A program made the position numbers and the translations under genes. The notes beneath the pieces were generated by a model. The model was not told the origin of the DNA. It worked only from the letters and a program-made list of their open reading frames with translations, and made no database searches. A stretch of DNA of 55,884 nt, from the NCBI GenBank assembly GCA_003210895.1, contig QCUB01000004.1:1-55884 (forward strand). The letters run 5' to 3'. The DNA is from Prochlorococcus sp. AG-676-M04 (lineage in GTDB: Bacteria > Cyanobacteriota > Cyanobacteriia > PCC-6307 > Cyanobiaceae). Positions 14,860-22,243 of this stretch are shown piece after piece. How positions within the stretch are numbered: position 1 is the stretch's first letter; every line of letters begins with the position of its first letter.

Positions 14860-15048
14860 ATGGAAGTTTTACTCTTTGCACTATTTTTTATAGCGTCACT
14901 TATATTCTTTATTTTGGGTAAAGATGATTTCGGAAGAAAAGAAAAAAAATTAATAATTAAAGATAAAGTTAAAGAGGAAGATATCAATGAAGTGGAACTT
15001 GAAGAGAAACTGCAAGTCAAAAAAGAAGTAGAATTGGAATCAACTTAA
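14860..15048 (+). CDS. Single-span protein with charged tail
   Basis: 62 aa: hydrophobic residues 2-19, then a Lys/Glu-rich cytoplasmic tail (K-V-K-E-E-D-I, E-V-E-L-E-E-K). Unknown. Confidence 0.5.
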   Translation: MEVLLFALFFIASLIFFILGKDDFGRKEKKLIIKDKVKEEDINEVELEEKLQVKKEVELEST

Positions 15049-15059
15049 TTAAAATTTAA

Positions 15060-15206
15060 ATGATTTATGGTTTTGCTTATTTAGGAATGGTTCTAGCAAT
15101 TAGCGCAGGATGGATTGTACTTGCTGTTTTAAAAAAACCTGATTTTATTGAAAAACCACTTGAGGAAATAAAAAACAAAATAAGAACTATATTAAAAAAG
15201 TATTAA
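15060..15206 (+). CDS. 48-aa single-span peptide
   Basis: Hydrophobic residues 4-24 with small residues (A-I-S-A-G-W), then an amphipathic basic tail (E-E-I-K-N-K-I-R-T-I-L-K-K-Y). Eleven nt after the previous gene; likely co-transcribed. Confidence 0.5.
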   Translation: MIYGFAYLGMVLAISAGWIVLAVLKKPDFIEKPLEEIKNKIRTILKKY

Positions 15207-15239
15207 TAATAGATCATTAATTTTGAAATTTTTTTTGTT

Positions 15240-15374
15240 TTATTTTAAAACCAGAATTAGTACACCAAAAATTAAAGTAGAGGCAACAAATCCAACACCT
15301 ACTAATCCAGCAATTATTCCAGTATTGAGATAGACCTTTACAGTCGCTAATGCCTTGCCTTCTTTTTTAGCCAT
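15240..15374 (-). CDS. 44-aa membrane peptide
   Basis: A basic start (A-K-K-E-G-K-A-L-A) and a Gly-rich span (G-I-I-A-G-L-V-G-V-G-F-V-A). Convergent with the gene at 15060. Confidence 0.5.
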   Translation of the reverse strand: MAKKEGKALATVKVYLNTGIIAGLVGVGFVASTLIFGVLILVLK

Positions 15375-15399
15375 CATAATTTTATTTAAATATGCACAT

Positions 15400-15498
15400 T
15401 CAAGCTACCAATAAAGTAATCACTAAAGCAAGACTAAAAATACTTTTACCACTCGCTATACCATGCTTCTCAGTTGTTTTGAAGGGAATAAGTGCCAT
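15400..15498 (-). CDS. Possible 32-aa membrane peptide
   Basis: Polar first half (P-F-K-T-T-E-K-H-G), hydrophobic second half. It lies directly downstream of the PsbN-like gene; a different peptide gene (19857) takes this place in the duplicate cassette. Confidence 0.4.
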   Translation of the reverse strand: MALIPFKTTEKHGIASGKSIFSLALVITLLVA

Positions 15499-15518
15499 AA
15501 ACTTTTTAAAAATATTTT

Positions 15519-15728
15519 TTAATGAATATGATCTGATTCATTATGATTATTATGTCCATGAGCAATACCTAGCTCATGTAATCTTGCATGCTCTTTAATT
15601 GTGTCTCTCAACTTATAAGATGATGGTCCAATTGTCGTATATATCCCATACCCTATGGAGCCAAAAAGAAGTAGCCCAATGCTCGCTAAAAGTAAAAATA
15701 ATGTTGGATCTTTAGTTACTCCTACCAT
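15519..15728 (-). CDS. PsbN-like membrane protein, copy A
   Basis: 69 aa. A hydrophobic span (about 8-24) runs into Y-G-I-Y-T-T-I-G-P-S-S-Y-K-L-R-D, which matches the conserved end of PsbN (G-I-Y-T-x-F-G-P-P-S-x-x-L-x-D), a photosystem II assembly factor. Unlike PsbN (about 43-46 aa) it goes on through a charged segment to a His/Asn-rich tail (H-G-H-N-N-H-N, H-I-H) that might bind metal. Near-identical copy at 20007. Confidence 0.6.
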   Translation of the reverse strand: MVGVTKDPTLFLLLASIGLLLFGSIGYGIYTTIGPSSYKLRDTIKEHARLHELGIAHGHNNHNESDHIH

Positions 15729-15987
15729 GTTTTTAATTTAAATACTCTCATAAACATAGGTATTTTTATTCATATATTCAAGTTCAAAATTTATAAATTA
15801 AAGAGACAAATTATCGTCTTAAATATAAAGATTAAATGAATAAAATGTTAATATAGGCAATGGTTTTAAATTAATTATCACGTATAAATATCCAAATCAT
15901 AATTTTCTAAGTATCTTAAACTACATAACGGTGTTCGAAGAGCTTTAAATCGACTAATGTTAAAGAGTTTTATCAACAAATAAATAT

Positions 15988-16030
15988 TTGACAGTTGGTA
16001 TAAACTAATTAGCAATTAACTCTTCCTTTT
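15988..16030 (+). promoter_or_regulatory. TTGACAGT leader, copy 5
   Basis: TTGACAGT, TATAAACTAA, AATTAACTC, T-rich stretch; 43 nt to the ATG at 16031. The 15729-15987 part resembles 20223-20484 at the duplicate locus. Confidence 0.55.
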
Positions 16031-16201
16031 ATGAAACTTGAGTCAATTTCAATTACAGGTAATAATTCCACTCAATCAGGTGTTGGTAAATCGTTTTTAA
16101 TAATTTCTATCTCACTAACAATCCTATTAAATCTCTCAGTTGCTATTTGGTTTTTTATATATCTACAACAGAATGGTTTAGATAAATTTTTAATTAAATG
16201 A
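16031..16201 (+). CDS. 56-aa membrane peptide, copy A
   Basis: A polar start (L-E-S-I-S-I), one long span (about 22-45), then Q-Q-N-G-L-D-K-F-L-I-K. Its duplicate at 20526 keeps the span and the tail almost unchanged while the segment at 9-20 differs. Divergent from the PsbN-like gene. Confidence 0.6.
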   Translation: MKLESISITGNNSTQSGVGKSFLIISISLTILLNLSVAIWFFIYLQQNGLDKFLIK

Positions 16202-16278
16202 AAATCTTTATATTACCAGCAATTGTTGTGGTAGGTATTCTTTATGGTTGTATTTTGTTTTGGTTCCTTTGGCATTAG
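16198..16278 (+). CDS. 26-aa membrane peptide, copy A
   Basis: One span ending Y-G-C-I-L-F-W-F-L-W-H. It overlaps the previous gene by ATGA. The copy at 20693 has the same length and ending (F-W-L-L-W-H). The conservation of so small a frame in both copies argues that it is translated. The size resembles that of tiny photosystem or cytochrome subunits. Confidence 0.6.
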   Translation: MKIFILPAIVVVGILYGCILFWFLWH

Positions 16279-16650
16279 GGAATTAAAAACCTTATTTAAA
16301 TCGTAGTAAGAATTACTTTTTCTTTTTTCTAAAATGAGTCAGATATAAATTTTAAAAATTTGCGATGTCTAATAAAATAAGCAAAAAAGTATTTACCGCC
16401 ATATTTTGAAAAAGTATTAAACATTATTACCAATAATAATTTTTTTATTAATTGAAATTTTTATTTTAGGAATTTAAAGTAATTTAAATTTAAGCATTCA
16501 ATAAAGATTTTTTAATTTATTTATATCAAACAATCTAGAAAAAAGGTTGGCTTAAATCAGAAAACGAAAGGTATTTTAATTCCGTTTAAAGATAATTAAC
16601 CAAATCTTAATTAAACAAAGCTATTTTTAATCATAATTAAAGTCTCTTTT
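16279..16650. other. 372-nt gap, nothing recognised
   Basis: Very AT-rich. It contains a weak AGTAA/TTACT hairpin with a T-run at about 16305, which may end the upstream operon, and short frames of under 15 codons. Confidence 0.4.
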
Positions 16651-16956
16651 ATGTCTCGCTCAATAACCTCAGTTTTCACTTTTAAAATTGAAAGTACTTT
16701 TGATGAATGGGCGGCAATATTTGATAGTGAGGAAGCTGATAAAAGACATTCTGAATTTAATATTAATCCACTTTATAGAGGCGTAAGTAAGGAAGATCCT
16801 CAAAAAGTTATTGTTATTCATCAAGCTCCTGAAGGTAATGTTCAAAAATTTGTGGAAGCTAATGGTGACTGGATGGCGACACATAGAGTCGAACTTTCAA
16901 CAATGGAAGAATCTTCTTGGACCTCTTCAGCAACAAAGGAAAGTTGTTGTGATTAA
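16651..16956 (+). CDS. DUF3764-type protein
   Basis: 101 aa. The pattern F-T-F-K-I-E-S-T-F-D-E-W, then L-Y-R-G-V-S, then K-V-I-V-I-H-Q-A-P-E-G and F-V-E-A-N matches what I know of cyanobacterial DUF3764, an alpha/beta-barrel-like stress-related family of unknown activity. It ends S-C-C-D. The next gene starts within its last codons. Confidence 0.65.
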   Translation: MSRSITSVFTFKIESTFDEWAAIFDSEEADKRHSEFNINPLYRGVSKEDPQKVIVIHQAPEGNVQKFVEANGDWMATHRVELSTMEESSWTSSATKESCCD

Positions 16957-17203
16957 GAAAATAAAACACCCAGGCTTCTACATCCCTTTGATAATTTTTA
17001 TTTGGGGTTGTTCCAATACATCGAGTAAAATAGATACCCTAAAGATATCTGAAACCCAAAGGCAGAGAGAAGTTTGTCTAGATTGGTATGGCTACAGAAT
17101 TGATACAAAGAATGCAATTAATGATTTAAATCTCAAAATTGAAACCGAATCAGAATTGATGGCTTATTGTGATTTCTTCAAAAATGTAGCTGATACAAAA
17201 TAG
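16949..17203 (+). CDS. Small lipoprotein
   Basis: 84 aa from a GTG overlapping the upstream stop (GGAAAG before it). The N-terminus is basic, then hydrophobic, ending I-F-I-W-G-C, a lipobox-like site with Cys at about 22. The mature part has two more Cys (E-V-C-L-D-W-Y and A-Y-C-D-F-F). Probably a membrane-anchored periplasmic protein. Confidence 0.55.
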   Translation: MIKKIKHPGFYIPLIIFIWGCSNTSSKIDTLKISETQRQREVCLDWYGYRIDTKNAINDLNLKIETESELMAYCDFFKNVADTK

Positions 17204-17235
17204 TAAAGATTCAATATTTGTAATATGTTATTTTG

Positions 17236-17445
17236 TTATTTGATTTCTAACTTCTCCGCCTTCCTCAATATTTGATTCTTTAAAAAAACAAGCGCATCTA
17301 ATTTTTCTTCTTTTTCTTCAATATTTACAAATTTCATTTCTGCTATTTCAATAATTGCTTTATTAACATTTTTAAGCTGTTTCTTAATAATTCTTTTTGG
17401 AGTTTTAATTGATTCCATTGGAATTATCATTTTCTTTATATTCAC
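17236..17445 (-). CDS. Lys-rich coiled-coil protein
   Basis: 69 aa. Two helical heptad stretches (I-I-K-K-Q-L-K-N-V-N-K-A-I and V-N-I-E-E-K-E-E-K-L-D-A-L). No membrane segment and no recognised family. Confidence 0.5.
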   Translation of the reverse strand: MNIKKMIIPMESIKTPKRIIKKQLKNVNKAIIEIAEMKFVNIEEKEEKLDALVFLKNQILRKAEKLEIK

Positions 17446-17487
17446 TTTATTTTCTTTAAATGCAAGTCCCTCAAACCAAAAAATCTT

Positions 17488-17805
17488 CTAATTATATAAT
17501 TTGTAATTTGTTTTTATAATTTTTATTATTGAATCTTGTGGTTCTTCACTTGGAAAACAATTAATAATTCTATATTTTCCGCCTTTCTTATCAGTCTCTC
17601 CAACTGTAAATTCCACGTACTTACCTATTCCATCTATTAAATCCTTCTTTTCTGTATTGATTATCTCTTCATTTTCATTTTCGATAATACGAGATTTTCC
17701 ACCGCAACTAATTAATACATTTTCTTTGGTAAGAAAAAAATCTTTATCATTACTGCATGAGGACAGAAAAGATAAAGAAAATACTTTTAAAGGAAGTTTT
17801 TTCAT
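17488..17805 (-). CDS. Small lipoprotein
   Basis: 105 aa from the ATG at 17805 (an in-frame TTG lies two codons upstream). The signal K-K-L-P-L-K-V-F-S-L-S-F-L-S-S-C has a lipobox, Cys at about 17. The mature part is charged with strand-like repeats and two further Cys. Unknown role. Confidence 0.6.
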   Translation of the reverse strand: MKKLPLKVFSLSFLSSCSNDKDFFLTKENVLISCGGKSRIIENENEEIINTEKKDLIDGIGKYVEFTVGETDKKGGKYRIINCFPSEEPQDSIIKIIKTNYKLYN

Positions 17806-17994
17806 AGGCAAAAATTTTATACATAATTAACTTATGAGGCGAATTGGTTAAGAAGCAGTTAAATATTTTTTAATTAAATTTTCTACCCAAATTTTTACTA
17901 AACTTTTAAAGACTAAGCAAATAACGGATATTGAGTTTGGTTAGAGGGAAGGGAACCCTGAAAATTTCTGTCTCTTTGATGAAGAGTCCTTTAA

Positions 17995-18093
17995 ATGGCA
18001 AAGACAAAAAGCACAAAAGCTAAATTAAGTAGCAAGCTAAGTGTCTTTGAAGAAATCTTCATTAATAAAAAAGGTTTTTATACTCGTGTGTAG
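17995..18093 (+). CDS. Possible 32-aa basic peptide
   Basis: A-K-T-K-S-T-K-A-K-L-S-S-K-L then F-E-E-I-F-I-N-K-K-G-F-Y-T-R-V. It reads like a real gene product (basic start, ordered end) but has no clear ribosome binding site. Confidence 0.35.
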   Translation: MAKTKSTKAKLSSKLSVFEEIFINKKGFYTRV

Positions 18094-18166
18094 GAGAGCG
18101 GGGTTAACCTTGAAACCGCTAGGTTCAAGTCCTTACGAAAAGGACAAGTCCTTAGACCATTTATAC

Positions 18167-18253
18167 CTAACTTATTGCTTGTGCGAAAGTGTGAGGATAA
18201 CTTTCTTGTTGCAATATACCAAGAAATTCTGATTTGTTTGATGTTCCTCGCAT
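18167..18253 (-). CDS. 28-aa peptide with strong SD
   Basis: The ATG follows GGAGGAGGG, one of the strongest sites in the window. The peptide is polar (R-G-T-S-N-K-S-E-F-L-G-I-L-Q-Q-E) and lies just downstream of the decayed Cys-tail peptide gene at 18344. Confidence 0.35.
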   Translation of the reverse strand: MRGTSNKSEFLGILQQESYPHTFAQAIS

Positions 18254-18287
18254 TCCCTCCTCCAGGAATTAACCGTATTTTCCTTTA

Positions 18288-18344
18288 CTTAGTTAAGATC
18301 TCTGAAATTATTTTGAGGATGGTGAATTATTTAAATAGTTTCAT
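18288..18344 (-). pseudogene. Decayed copy of the 30475-type peptide gene
   Basis: GGAGGTCT precedes ATG AAA CTA TTT, as in the gene at 30475 (M-K-L-F-N-Q-F-N-I-L), but codon 6 is TAA. The next residues F-T-I-L still align with F-N-I-L. Probably a third, dying locus of these peptides. Confidence 0.4.
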
Positions 18345-18459
18345 TAAGACCTCCAAGCTCATTACACATATTTTCCTCTTATTGCCTTGAAATTTATAGG
18401 GCGGTTTGAGGAACATTTAGGTACGGGAAGAGGTATATTTTTTTTATTCATTTAATTAT

Positions 18460-18549
18460 ATGACTGACCTAGATTTAACACATGGTTGTCATGAGGCAGT
18501 TGCTGGGATACAACTGAAATCAACCATAAATTTTAAACAGTTATTTTAA
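18460..18549 (+). CDS. Possible 29-aa peptide
   Basis: An ATG-initiated frame (T-D-L-D-L-T-H-G-C-H-E-A-V-A-G) with GGAAGAGG 20 nt upstream. It ends 2 nt before the gene at 18552. Weak. Confidence 0.25.
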   Translation: MTDLDLTHGCHEAVAGIQLKSTINFKQLF

Positions 18550-18551
18550 AT

Positions 18552-18734
18552 ATGACTTACTACACTTGCTTTGATAAACAAGGAGAAATAATTGCTCGTT
18601 GTCAGACTAAAGAAGATATCGAAGTTTTAAAGAAAATGGGCAGACCAATAGTTGAAGTAAAAGAAATGAAAAATGAAGAATCGGTTGTCTGTTCTTTAAC
18701 TGGTAGCCCAACAGATTACAACGAAGATTATTAA
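18552..18734 (+). CDS. 60-aa soluble protein, unknown
   Basis: Begins with a strand-turn-strand (T-Y-Y-T-C-F-D-K-Q-G-E-I-I-A-R-C), then a helix (K-E-D-I-E-V-L-K-K-M) and a polar end with a third Cys. Compact enough to fold; no family recognised. Confidence 0.55.
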   Translation: MTYYTCFDKQGEIIARCQTKEDIEVLKKMGRPIVEVKEMKNEESVVCSLTGSPTDYNEDY

Positions 18735-19196
18735 CTAATTTTTTTTAACTAAAGGTTTTAAAAGATTAATAAGAATCGGAGTGCTAACGGCAACCACAAG
18801 CATAGAAGAAGCATTAGTAGTAGCAAGGAACTTGTGAATGTACTACTCTTTAAAATTTGTGTCTTCATAATCTATCTAGCGTTCTTGAATTTGATCTCTC
18901 TTCTGACCAAAAACCCCAAAACTACAACACAAATATTCATTGGAAGAGCGTCTAATAGCATTTAATAAAAAAGTCTCTACTTAATTAATAGCAATAATAT
19001 AAAGAAATAAATCAAGAAAAGTTAACCAATTTTTGATGACTAAGAATCTTTTGATACTTTGTTCTTTATTAGTAACCAATATTATTTTTAGGGTTTGTTA
19101 TGTGAATAATCAAATTTAAAACAAAGTTTGCAGGTAAATCTAAAGGCTTTAAAAGTAGTAAAACCATTCCTTGAGTTATATTAAAACCTTTATTTT
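18735..19196. other. Gap of 460 nt, no supported gene
   Basis: Only short frames occur (for example a 27-codon hydrophobic one from the ATG at 19036). No hairpin-terminator or repeat was seen. Confidence 0.35.
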
Positions 19197-19334
19197 TCAA
19201 TTAGCTAGGCAGTTGGTGGTATGTGGTACATGAAATTTTCTCTTTTTTCTTTTTGATCTCTTGTAAATTGCTAAAAGACCTAATCCTGATAAAAGAAGTA
19301 ATAAACCCTCTACAAATAAAGGATAGTTAATCAT
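19197..19334 (-). CDS. 45-aa membrane peptide
   Basis: A Leu-rich span (G-L-L-L-L-L-S-G-L-G-L-L-A-I) followed at once by a highly basic stop-transfer (K-R-S-K-R-K-K-R-K). The tail has one Cys. Confidence 0.4.
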   Translation of the reverse strand: MINYPLFVEGLLLLLSGLGLLAIYKRSKRKKRKFHVPHTTNCLAN

Positions 19335-19387
19335 AATCGTAAATCAATATTTGACTGTGTTATCGAGCTATAGATTACATAATACTT

Positions 19388-19425
19388 TTCTAATTAGAAA
19401 GTTTGTTAGATAATAAATTTATACG
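19388..19425 (+). repeat. Dispersed repeat R1, degenerate copy
   Basis: CTAATTAGAAAGTTTG then GATAATAAATTTATAC; closest to the copy at 22917. Confidence 0.4.
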
Positions 19426-19470
19426 GAAAAATATTTATTTAGAACAAGATCAAAAACAGCCACAATAGTC

Positions 19471-19725
19471 ATGGAAGAAGAAAGAGGAAAATTAGAAAAG
19501 ATGTACCAAAAACTAAATGAGGAAGAGCATTTAGTTTTAAGGAAATGGAATGAATCAGTCATTCCTAAGACAATTTTATTATTTCCTCTAATAGCCTTTG
19601 TCATAACTTTTTTAAAAGTAAATACAGATAAAACAATAATGGATTTATTTGCTTTTATTGCCGTTGGAGCTCTATTAGTTTCAGGAGGTATATTTTTAAA
19701 TTATCTTTTATCTAAAGGTAAATAA
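19471..19725 (+). CDS. Two-span membrane protein, unknown
   Basis: 84 aa: a charged coiled start (E-E-E-R-G-K-L-E-K-M-Y-Q-K-L), then two spans (about 35-49 and 58-79) joined by a short loop. Possibly a small membrane-tethered oligomer. Confidence 0.55.
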   Translation: MEEERGKLEKMYQKLNEEEHLVLRKWNESVIPKTILLFPLIAFVITFLKVNTDKTIMDLFAFIAVGALLVSGGIFLNYLLSKGK

Positions 19726-19769
19726 TCATATCGAGATAGTAATAAGAATTAAATAAACCAATATCACCG

Positions 19770-19845
19770 TCACTTTCCTAAATAGAGACTTTGATGGATA
19801 ATAAATTCATATTCAAAGAAGTTACCCAAACTTTACCCAAACTTT
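19770..19845 (+). repeat. R1 plus 11-bp tandem pair
   Basis: R1 (TCACTTTCCTAAATAG, ACTTTGATGG, ATAATAAATTCATATT) is followed 10 nt later by ACCCAAACTTT twice in tandem (19824-19845). The same order occurs at 26555-26630. Confidence 0.65.
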
Positions 19846-19856
19846 TTATAAGCAAA

Positions 19857-19994
19857 CTATTGTTTTTTAAACATTGCATTTTGATTAGATAACCAAAAAA
19901 GAAGGAAAATAAAGAACGATAACAACGCTCCAGAAAAAATTGAAATAAAGAAAAATCCTGTAGTTAAATCAGACTCAACAAAAAATAAATTCAT
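19857..19994 (-). CDS. 45-aa membrane peptide
   Basis: A short polar start, one long Phe/Leu-rich span (about 13-35) and a basic end (M-F-K-K-Q). It lies just downstream of the PsbN-like copy B. Confidence 0.45.
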   Translation of the reverse strand: MNLFFVESDLTTGFFFISIFSGALLSFFIFLLFWLSNQNAMFKKQ

Positions 19995-20006
19995 TTAAAT
20001 ATTTTT

Positions 20007-20222
20007 TTAATGAATATGTTCTGCTTCATTATGGTTTTGACTATTATGTCCATGCGCGATACCTAATTCATGTAACCTTGCATGCTCTTTAATTGTATCT
20101 CTTAATTTATATGATGATGGTCCAACTGTTGTATATATTCCATATCCTATTGAACCAAATAATAGAAGCCCAATACTCCCTAAAAGTAAAAATAATGTCG
20201 GATCTTTAGTTACTCCTACCAT
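20007..20222 (-). CDS. PsbN-like membrane protein, copy B
   Basis: 71 aa, nearly identical to the protein at 15519 in the span, the G-I-Y-T-T-V-G-P-S-S PsbN-type motif and the K-E-H-A-R-L-H-E-L-G-I-A-H-G-H segment; differences cluster in the His/Asn tail. The coding part is conserved better than the flanks, which suggests selection on both copies. Confidence 0.6.
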   Translation of the reverse strand: MVGVTKDPTLFLLLGSIGLLLFGSIGYGIYTTVGPSSYKLRDTIKEHARLHELGIAHGHNSQNHNEAEHIH

Positions 20223-20484
20223 GTTTATTAAAATTTAAATACTCATATAAACATAGGTATTATTATTTATTTATTCAAGTTCAAAATTTATAAACTAAAG
20301 GGACAATTTATAATATTAAATATAAAAATTAAATGATTGATATGTATTCATTAATTATTATTTAAATATAATTATCACGAATCTATAGATTAAAAATATT
20401 TGTTAAAGTAACTTTAAATACATAATAGTGTTTGAAGGATTTTAAATCTCTTTTTAATAAAGAATTTCAATTAAAAATCTATAT

Positions 20485-20525
20485 TTGAAAGTTGGTATAA
20501 ACTAATAAGTAATTAACTCTTCTTT
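20485..20525 (+). promoter_or_regulatory. TTGACAGT-type leader, copy 6
   Basis: TTGAAAGT (one change), TATAAACTAA, AATTAACTC, 41 nt to the ATG at 20526. Confidence 0.55.
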
Positions 20526-20696
20526 ATGGAACTTGAGTCAATTTCAACTTCAGTTAATACTTCTTACCAAAATGGGGTTGGGAAGAAGTTTTTAATAATT
20601 TCTATATCACTGACAGTACTATTAAATCTATCTGTTGCTATTTGGTTTTTTATATACGTCCAACAAAATGGTTTAGATAAATTTTTAATTAAATGA
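20526..20696 (+). CDS. 56-aa membrane peptide, copy B
   Basis: Duplicate of the gene at 16031: same length, same span (F-L-I-I-S-I-S-L-T) and same tail (N-G-L-D-K-F-L-I-K). Confidence 0.6.
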   Translation: MELESISTSVNTSYQNGVGKKFLIISISLTVLLNLSVAIWFFIYVQQNGLDKFLIK

Positions 20697-20773
20697 AAAG
20701 CTTTTTGCTTCCAGTAATAGTTTTATTAGGTGTTATTTATGGTTGTGTTTTATTTTGGCTACTTTGGCATTAA
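20693..20773 (+). CDS. 26-aa membrane peptide, copy B
   Basis: Duplicate of the gene at 16198, with the same ATGA overlap with the preceding gene, the same length, and the ending F-W-L-L-W-H. Confidence 0.6.
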   Translation: MKSFLLPVIVLLGVIYGCVLFWLLWH

Positions 20774-20780
20774 GAAATTA

Positions 20781-20829
20781 TTGATGATTAGTATAAACTC
20801 ATAAGTAATTAACTTATTTTATAAAGTAA
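20781..20829 (+). promoter_or_regulatory. TTGACAGT-type leader, copy 7 (diverged)
   Basis: TTGATGAT, then GTATAAACT and AAGTAATTAACTT as in copy 6, 49 nt before a TTG start at 20830. Confidence 0.4.
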
Positions 20830-21252
20830 TTGAATTTTCTTTTAGTTGAAATAATACAACCTATAAATTGTGTTTTAGTTTCAGAAGACGTCCCTAGTAT
20901 TTCTATAGTTTTATCTGAAAGAAGATCCAATGCGCTCAAGGGAACCATTTCAAATGAGAAAAATATTAGAGGTACTTTTTACACTCACAAACCAACTCAA
21001 ATAAAGCCTTCAAGCTGGAGCTTTGAAAACACAAATATTAAATTTAGTGGAGAAGCGATACTCCTAAAAGGTAATGAAATATGGCATCCTTATCAAACAG
21101 AAATCAAATCCCATGAAGTGAATAAAGTTCTATTTTCAGGTTTATCCTCAAAGCTATCAAAGGTTAGCAATGAAAGAGAATTACTAAAAGCTACTTCTGG
21201 TTTTTTTAAAATTGGTAATGGGTGCTATGGAGGTAGGATAAATAAAGTTTAG
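20830..21252 (+). CDS. 140-aa protein, unknown
   Basis: Starts at TTG, placed by the leader at the expected distance. Beta-rich (C-V-L-V-S-E-D-V-P, I-S-I-V-L-S-E-R-R) with the segment G-T-F-Y-T-H-K-P and a Gly-rich end (I-G-N-G-C-Y-G-G-R). No signal peptide or family recognised. Confidence 0.5.
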   Translation: MNFLLVEIIQPINCVLVSEDVPSISIVLSERRSNALKGTISNEKNIRGTFYTHKPTQIKPSSWSFENTNIKFSGEAILLKGNEIWHPYQTEIKSHEVNKVLFSGLSSKLSKVSNERELLKATSGFFKIGNGCYGGRINKV

Positions 21253-21275
21253 CAATTCTTTTAAAGAAGATCATA

Positions 21276-21509
21276 TCAATTCCCACCTTCTCCAAAGTTA
21301 TAAGATGGCGATGTATCTTGACTTTTTATTTTTACTCCATTAACAACTTTATTAGAAATATTTTTTAATTCACTTCCTGTAAATTTAAATCCTGAATCAT
21401 TTGCTATTTTGGCAATCTCATCAGCAGTCCCAACGCTTAAAACTTGATCAAGAAGATTTTTGTTTTTTTGGATTTCCACTAAAAATTTTTTTATTTGATC
21501 TTCTGACAC
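21276..21509 (-). CDS. Nif11-like leader-type peptide
   Basis: 77 aa. Residues 1-48 (S-E-D-Q-I-K-K-F-L, then D-E-I-A-K-I-A-N-D-S-G-F) fit the Nif11 domain, used as a leader by many cyanobacterial peptide natural products, including prochlorosins. The part after it (ending Y-N-F-G-E-G-G-N) has no Cys, so it cannot be a lanthipeptide core. No modifying enzyme or transporter lies nearby. Confidence 0.65.
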   Translation of the reverse strand: MSEDQIKKFLVEIQKNKNLLDQVLSVGTADEIAKIANDSGFKFTGSELKNISNKVVNGVKIKSQDTSPSYNFGEGGN

Positions 21510-21754
21510 TAAAAATAAATTGAATTTAATATTCTATCTCATAATAAAAGCACACTTCAAAATTTTAGTGGGGTCTATGGAAATAAATCAAAGGTTATTC
21601 AATTAGGTATAAATTTTTTCTTTTAAATGTAAATATCTTATTCTTATCTCAAAAAACTTAAAGAATTAGTTAATTTAGATTTTTGTTTAAATAAATGTTT
21701 GAAGCTCTTGTTTATTTACTGATTGGTAAAAAACAAAGTAATTAAAAAATTAAT

Positions 21755-21856
21755 ATGGAATCATCGCAAGAGATAATTTTAATTGCTTTAGGATTACTTA
21801 TAGTAATCTTTGCAGGAACATTAGCCTTAAGACTTGGCATTAGCTTAAAGGATTAA
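21755..21856 (+). CDS. 33-aa membrane peptide
   Basis: S-S-Q-E then one span (I-I-L-I-A-L-G-L-L-I-V-I-F-A-G), ending R-L-G-I-S-L-K-D. Size and form resemble tiny photosystem subunits, but it cannot be named. Confidence 0.5.
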   Translation: MESSQEIILIALGLLIVIFAGTLALRLGISLKD

Positions 21857-21862
21857 ATTTTG

Positions 21863-21973
21863 ATGAATTTCAAAACATTATTTCCCTTAATAGTCGGTTT
21901 ATCGATCTGGATATATGGGAACGTCCTTTTGGTCATAAAGCTGCAAACCAAAACAACTGAGAAAAATTCTTAG
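21863..21973 (+). CDS. 36-aa membrane peptide
   Basis: One span (about 4-27, with I-W-I-Y-G-N) and a polar tail (T-K-T-T-E-K-N-S). Six nt after the previous gene; same operon. Confidence 0.45.
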   Translation: MNFKTLFPLIVGLSIWIYGNVLLVIKLQTKTTEKNS

Positions 21974-22126
21974 GAAAAATATTAAATATTACTTTATTAA
22001 AAGAGATTGCAGGAAGAAATATAAACGTTACTTAAGTCTGCAACAAAAGCCACTTTAAAAGTTGAGGAATTTACGATGACTAATTCTATTTTTGCTGTTA
22101 TAAAATAATAAAAATATTTTTAATTG

Positions 22127-22243
22127 ATGTCTTTAGGAATTTATTTGATTCCAATTTTTGTTACAGGTTCAATTTATCTTTTCAGATCAACTAGGGATCT
22201 TTTTAAAAATAAAAAAATTAACTATGAGCGATCCCAAGAATAA
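22127..22243 (+). CDS. 38-aa membrane peptide
   Basis: A hydrophobic start (L-G-I-Y-L-I-P-I-F-V-T-G) then a basic tail (R-S-T-R-D-L-F-K-N-K-K). It overlaps the next gene by 20 nt in another frame. Confidence 0.4.
   Translation: MSLGIYLIPIFVTGSIYLFRSTRDLFKNKKINYERSQE

Noticed and set aside
15392..15598. 68-codon plus-strand frame
   Set aside because: Antisense to the PsbN-like gene and the 32-aa peptide; not present in the duplicate cassette.
18091..18150. tRNA-like stretch with GAGAGCGGGG and GGTTCAAGTCC
   Set aside because: The T-arm pairs only three base pairs, no acceptor stem can be formed, and the hairpin GTCCTT-ACGA-AAGGAC is not where a tRNA would have one. Not a tRNA; a fragment cannot be excluded.
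21276..21509. Prochlorosin (lanthipeptide) precursor
   Set aside because: Leader type fits but the core has no Cys, so lanthionine rings are impossible.
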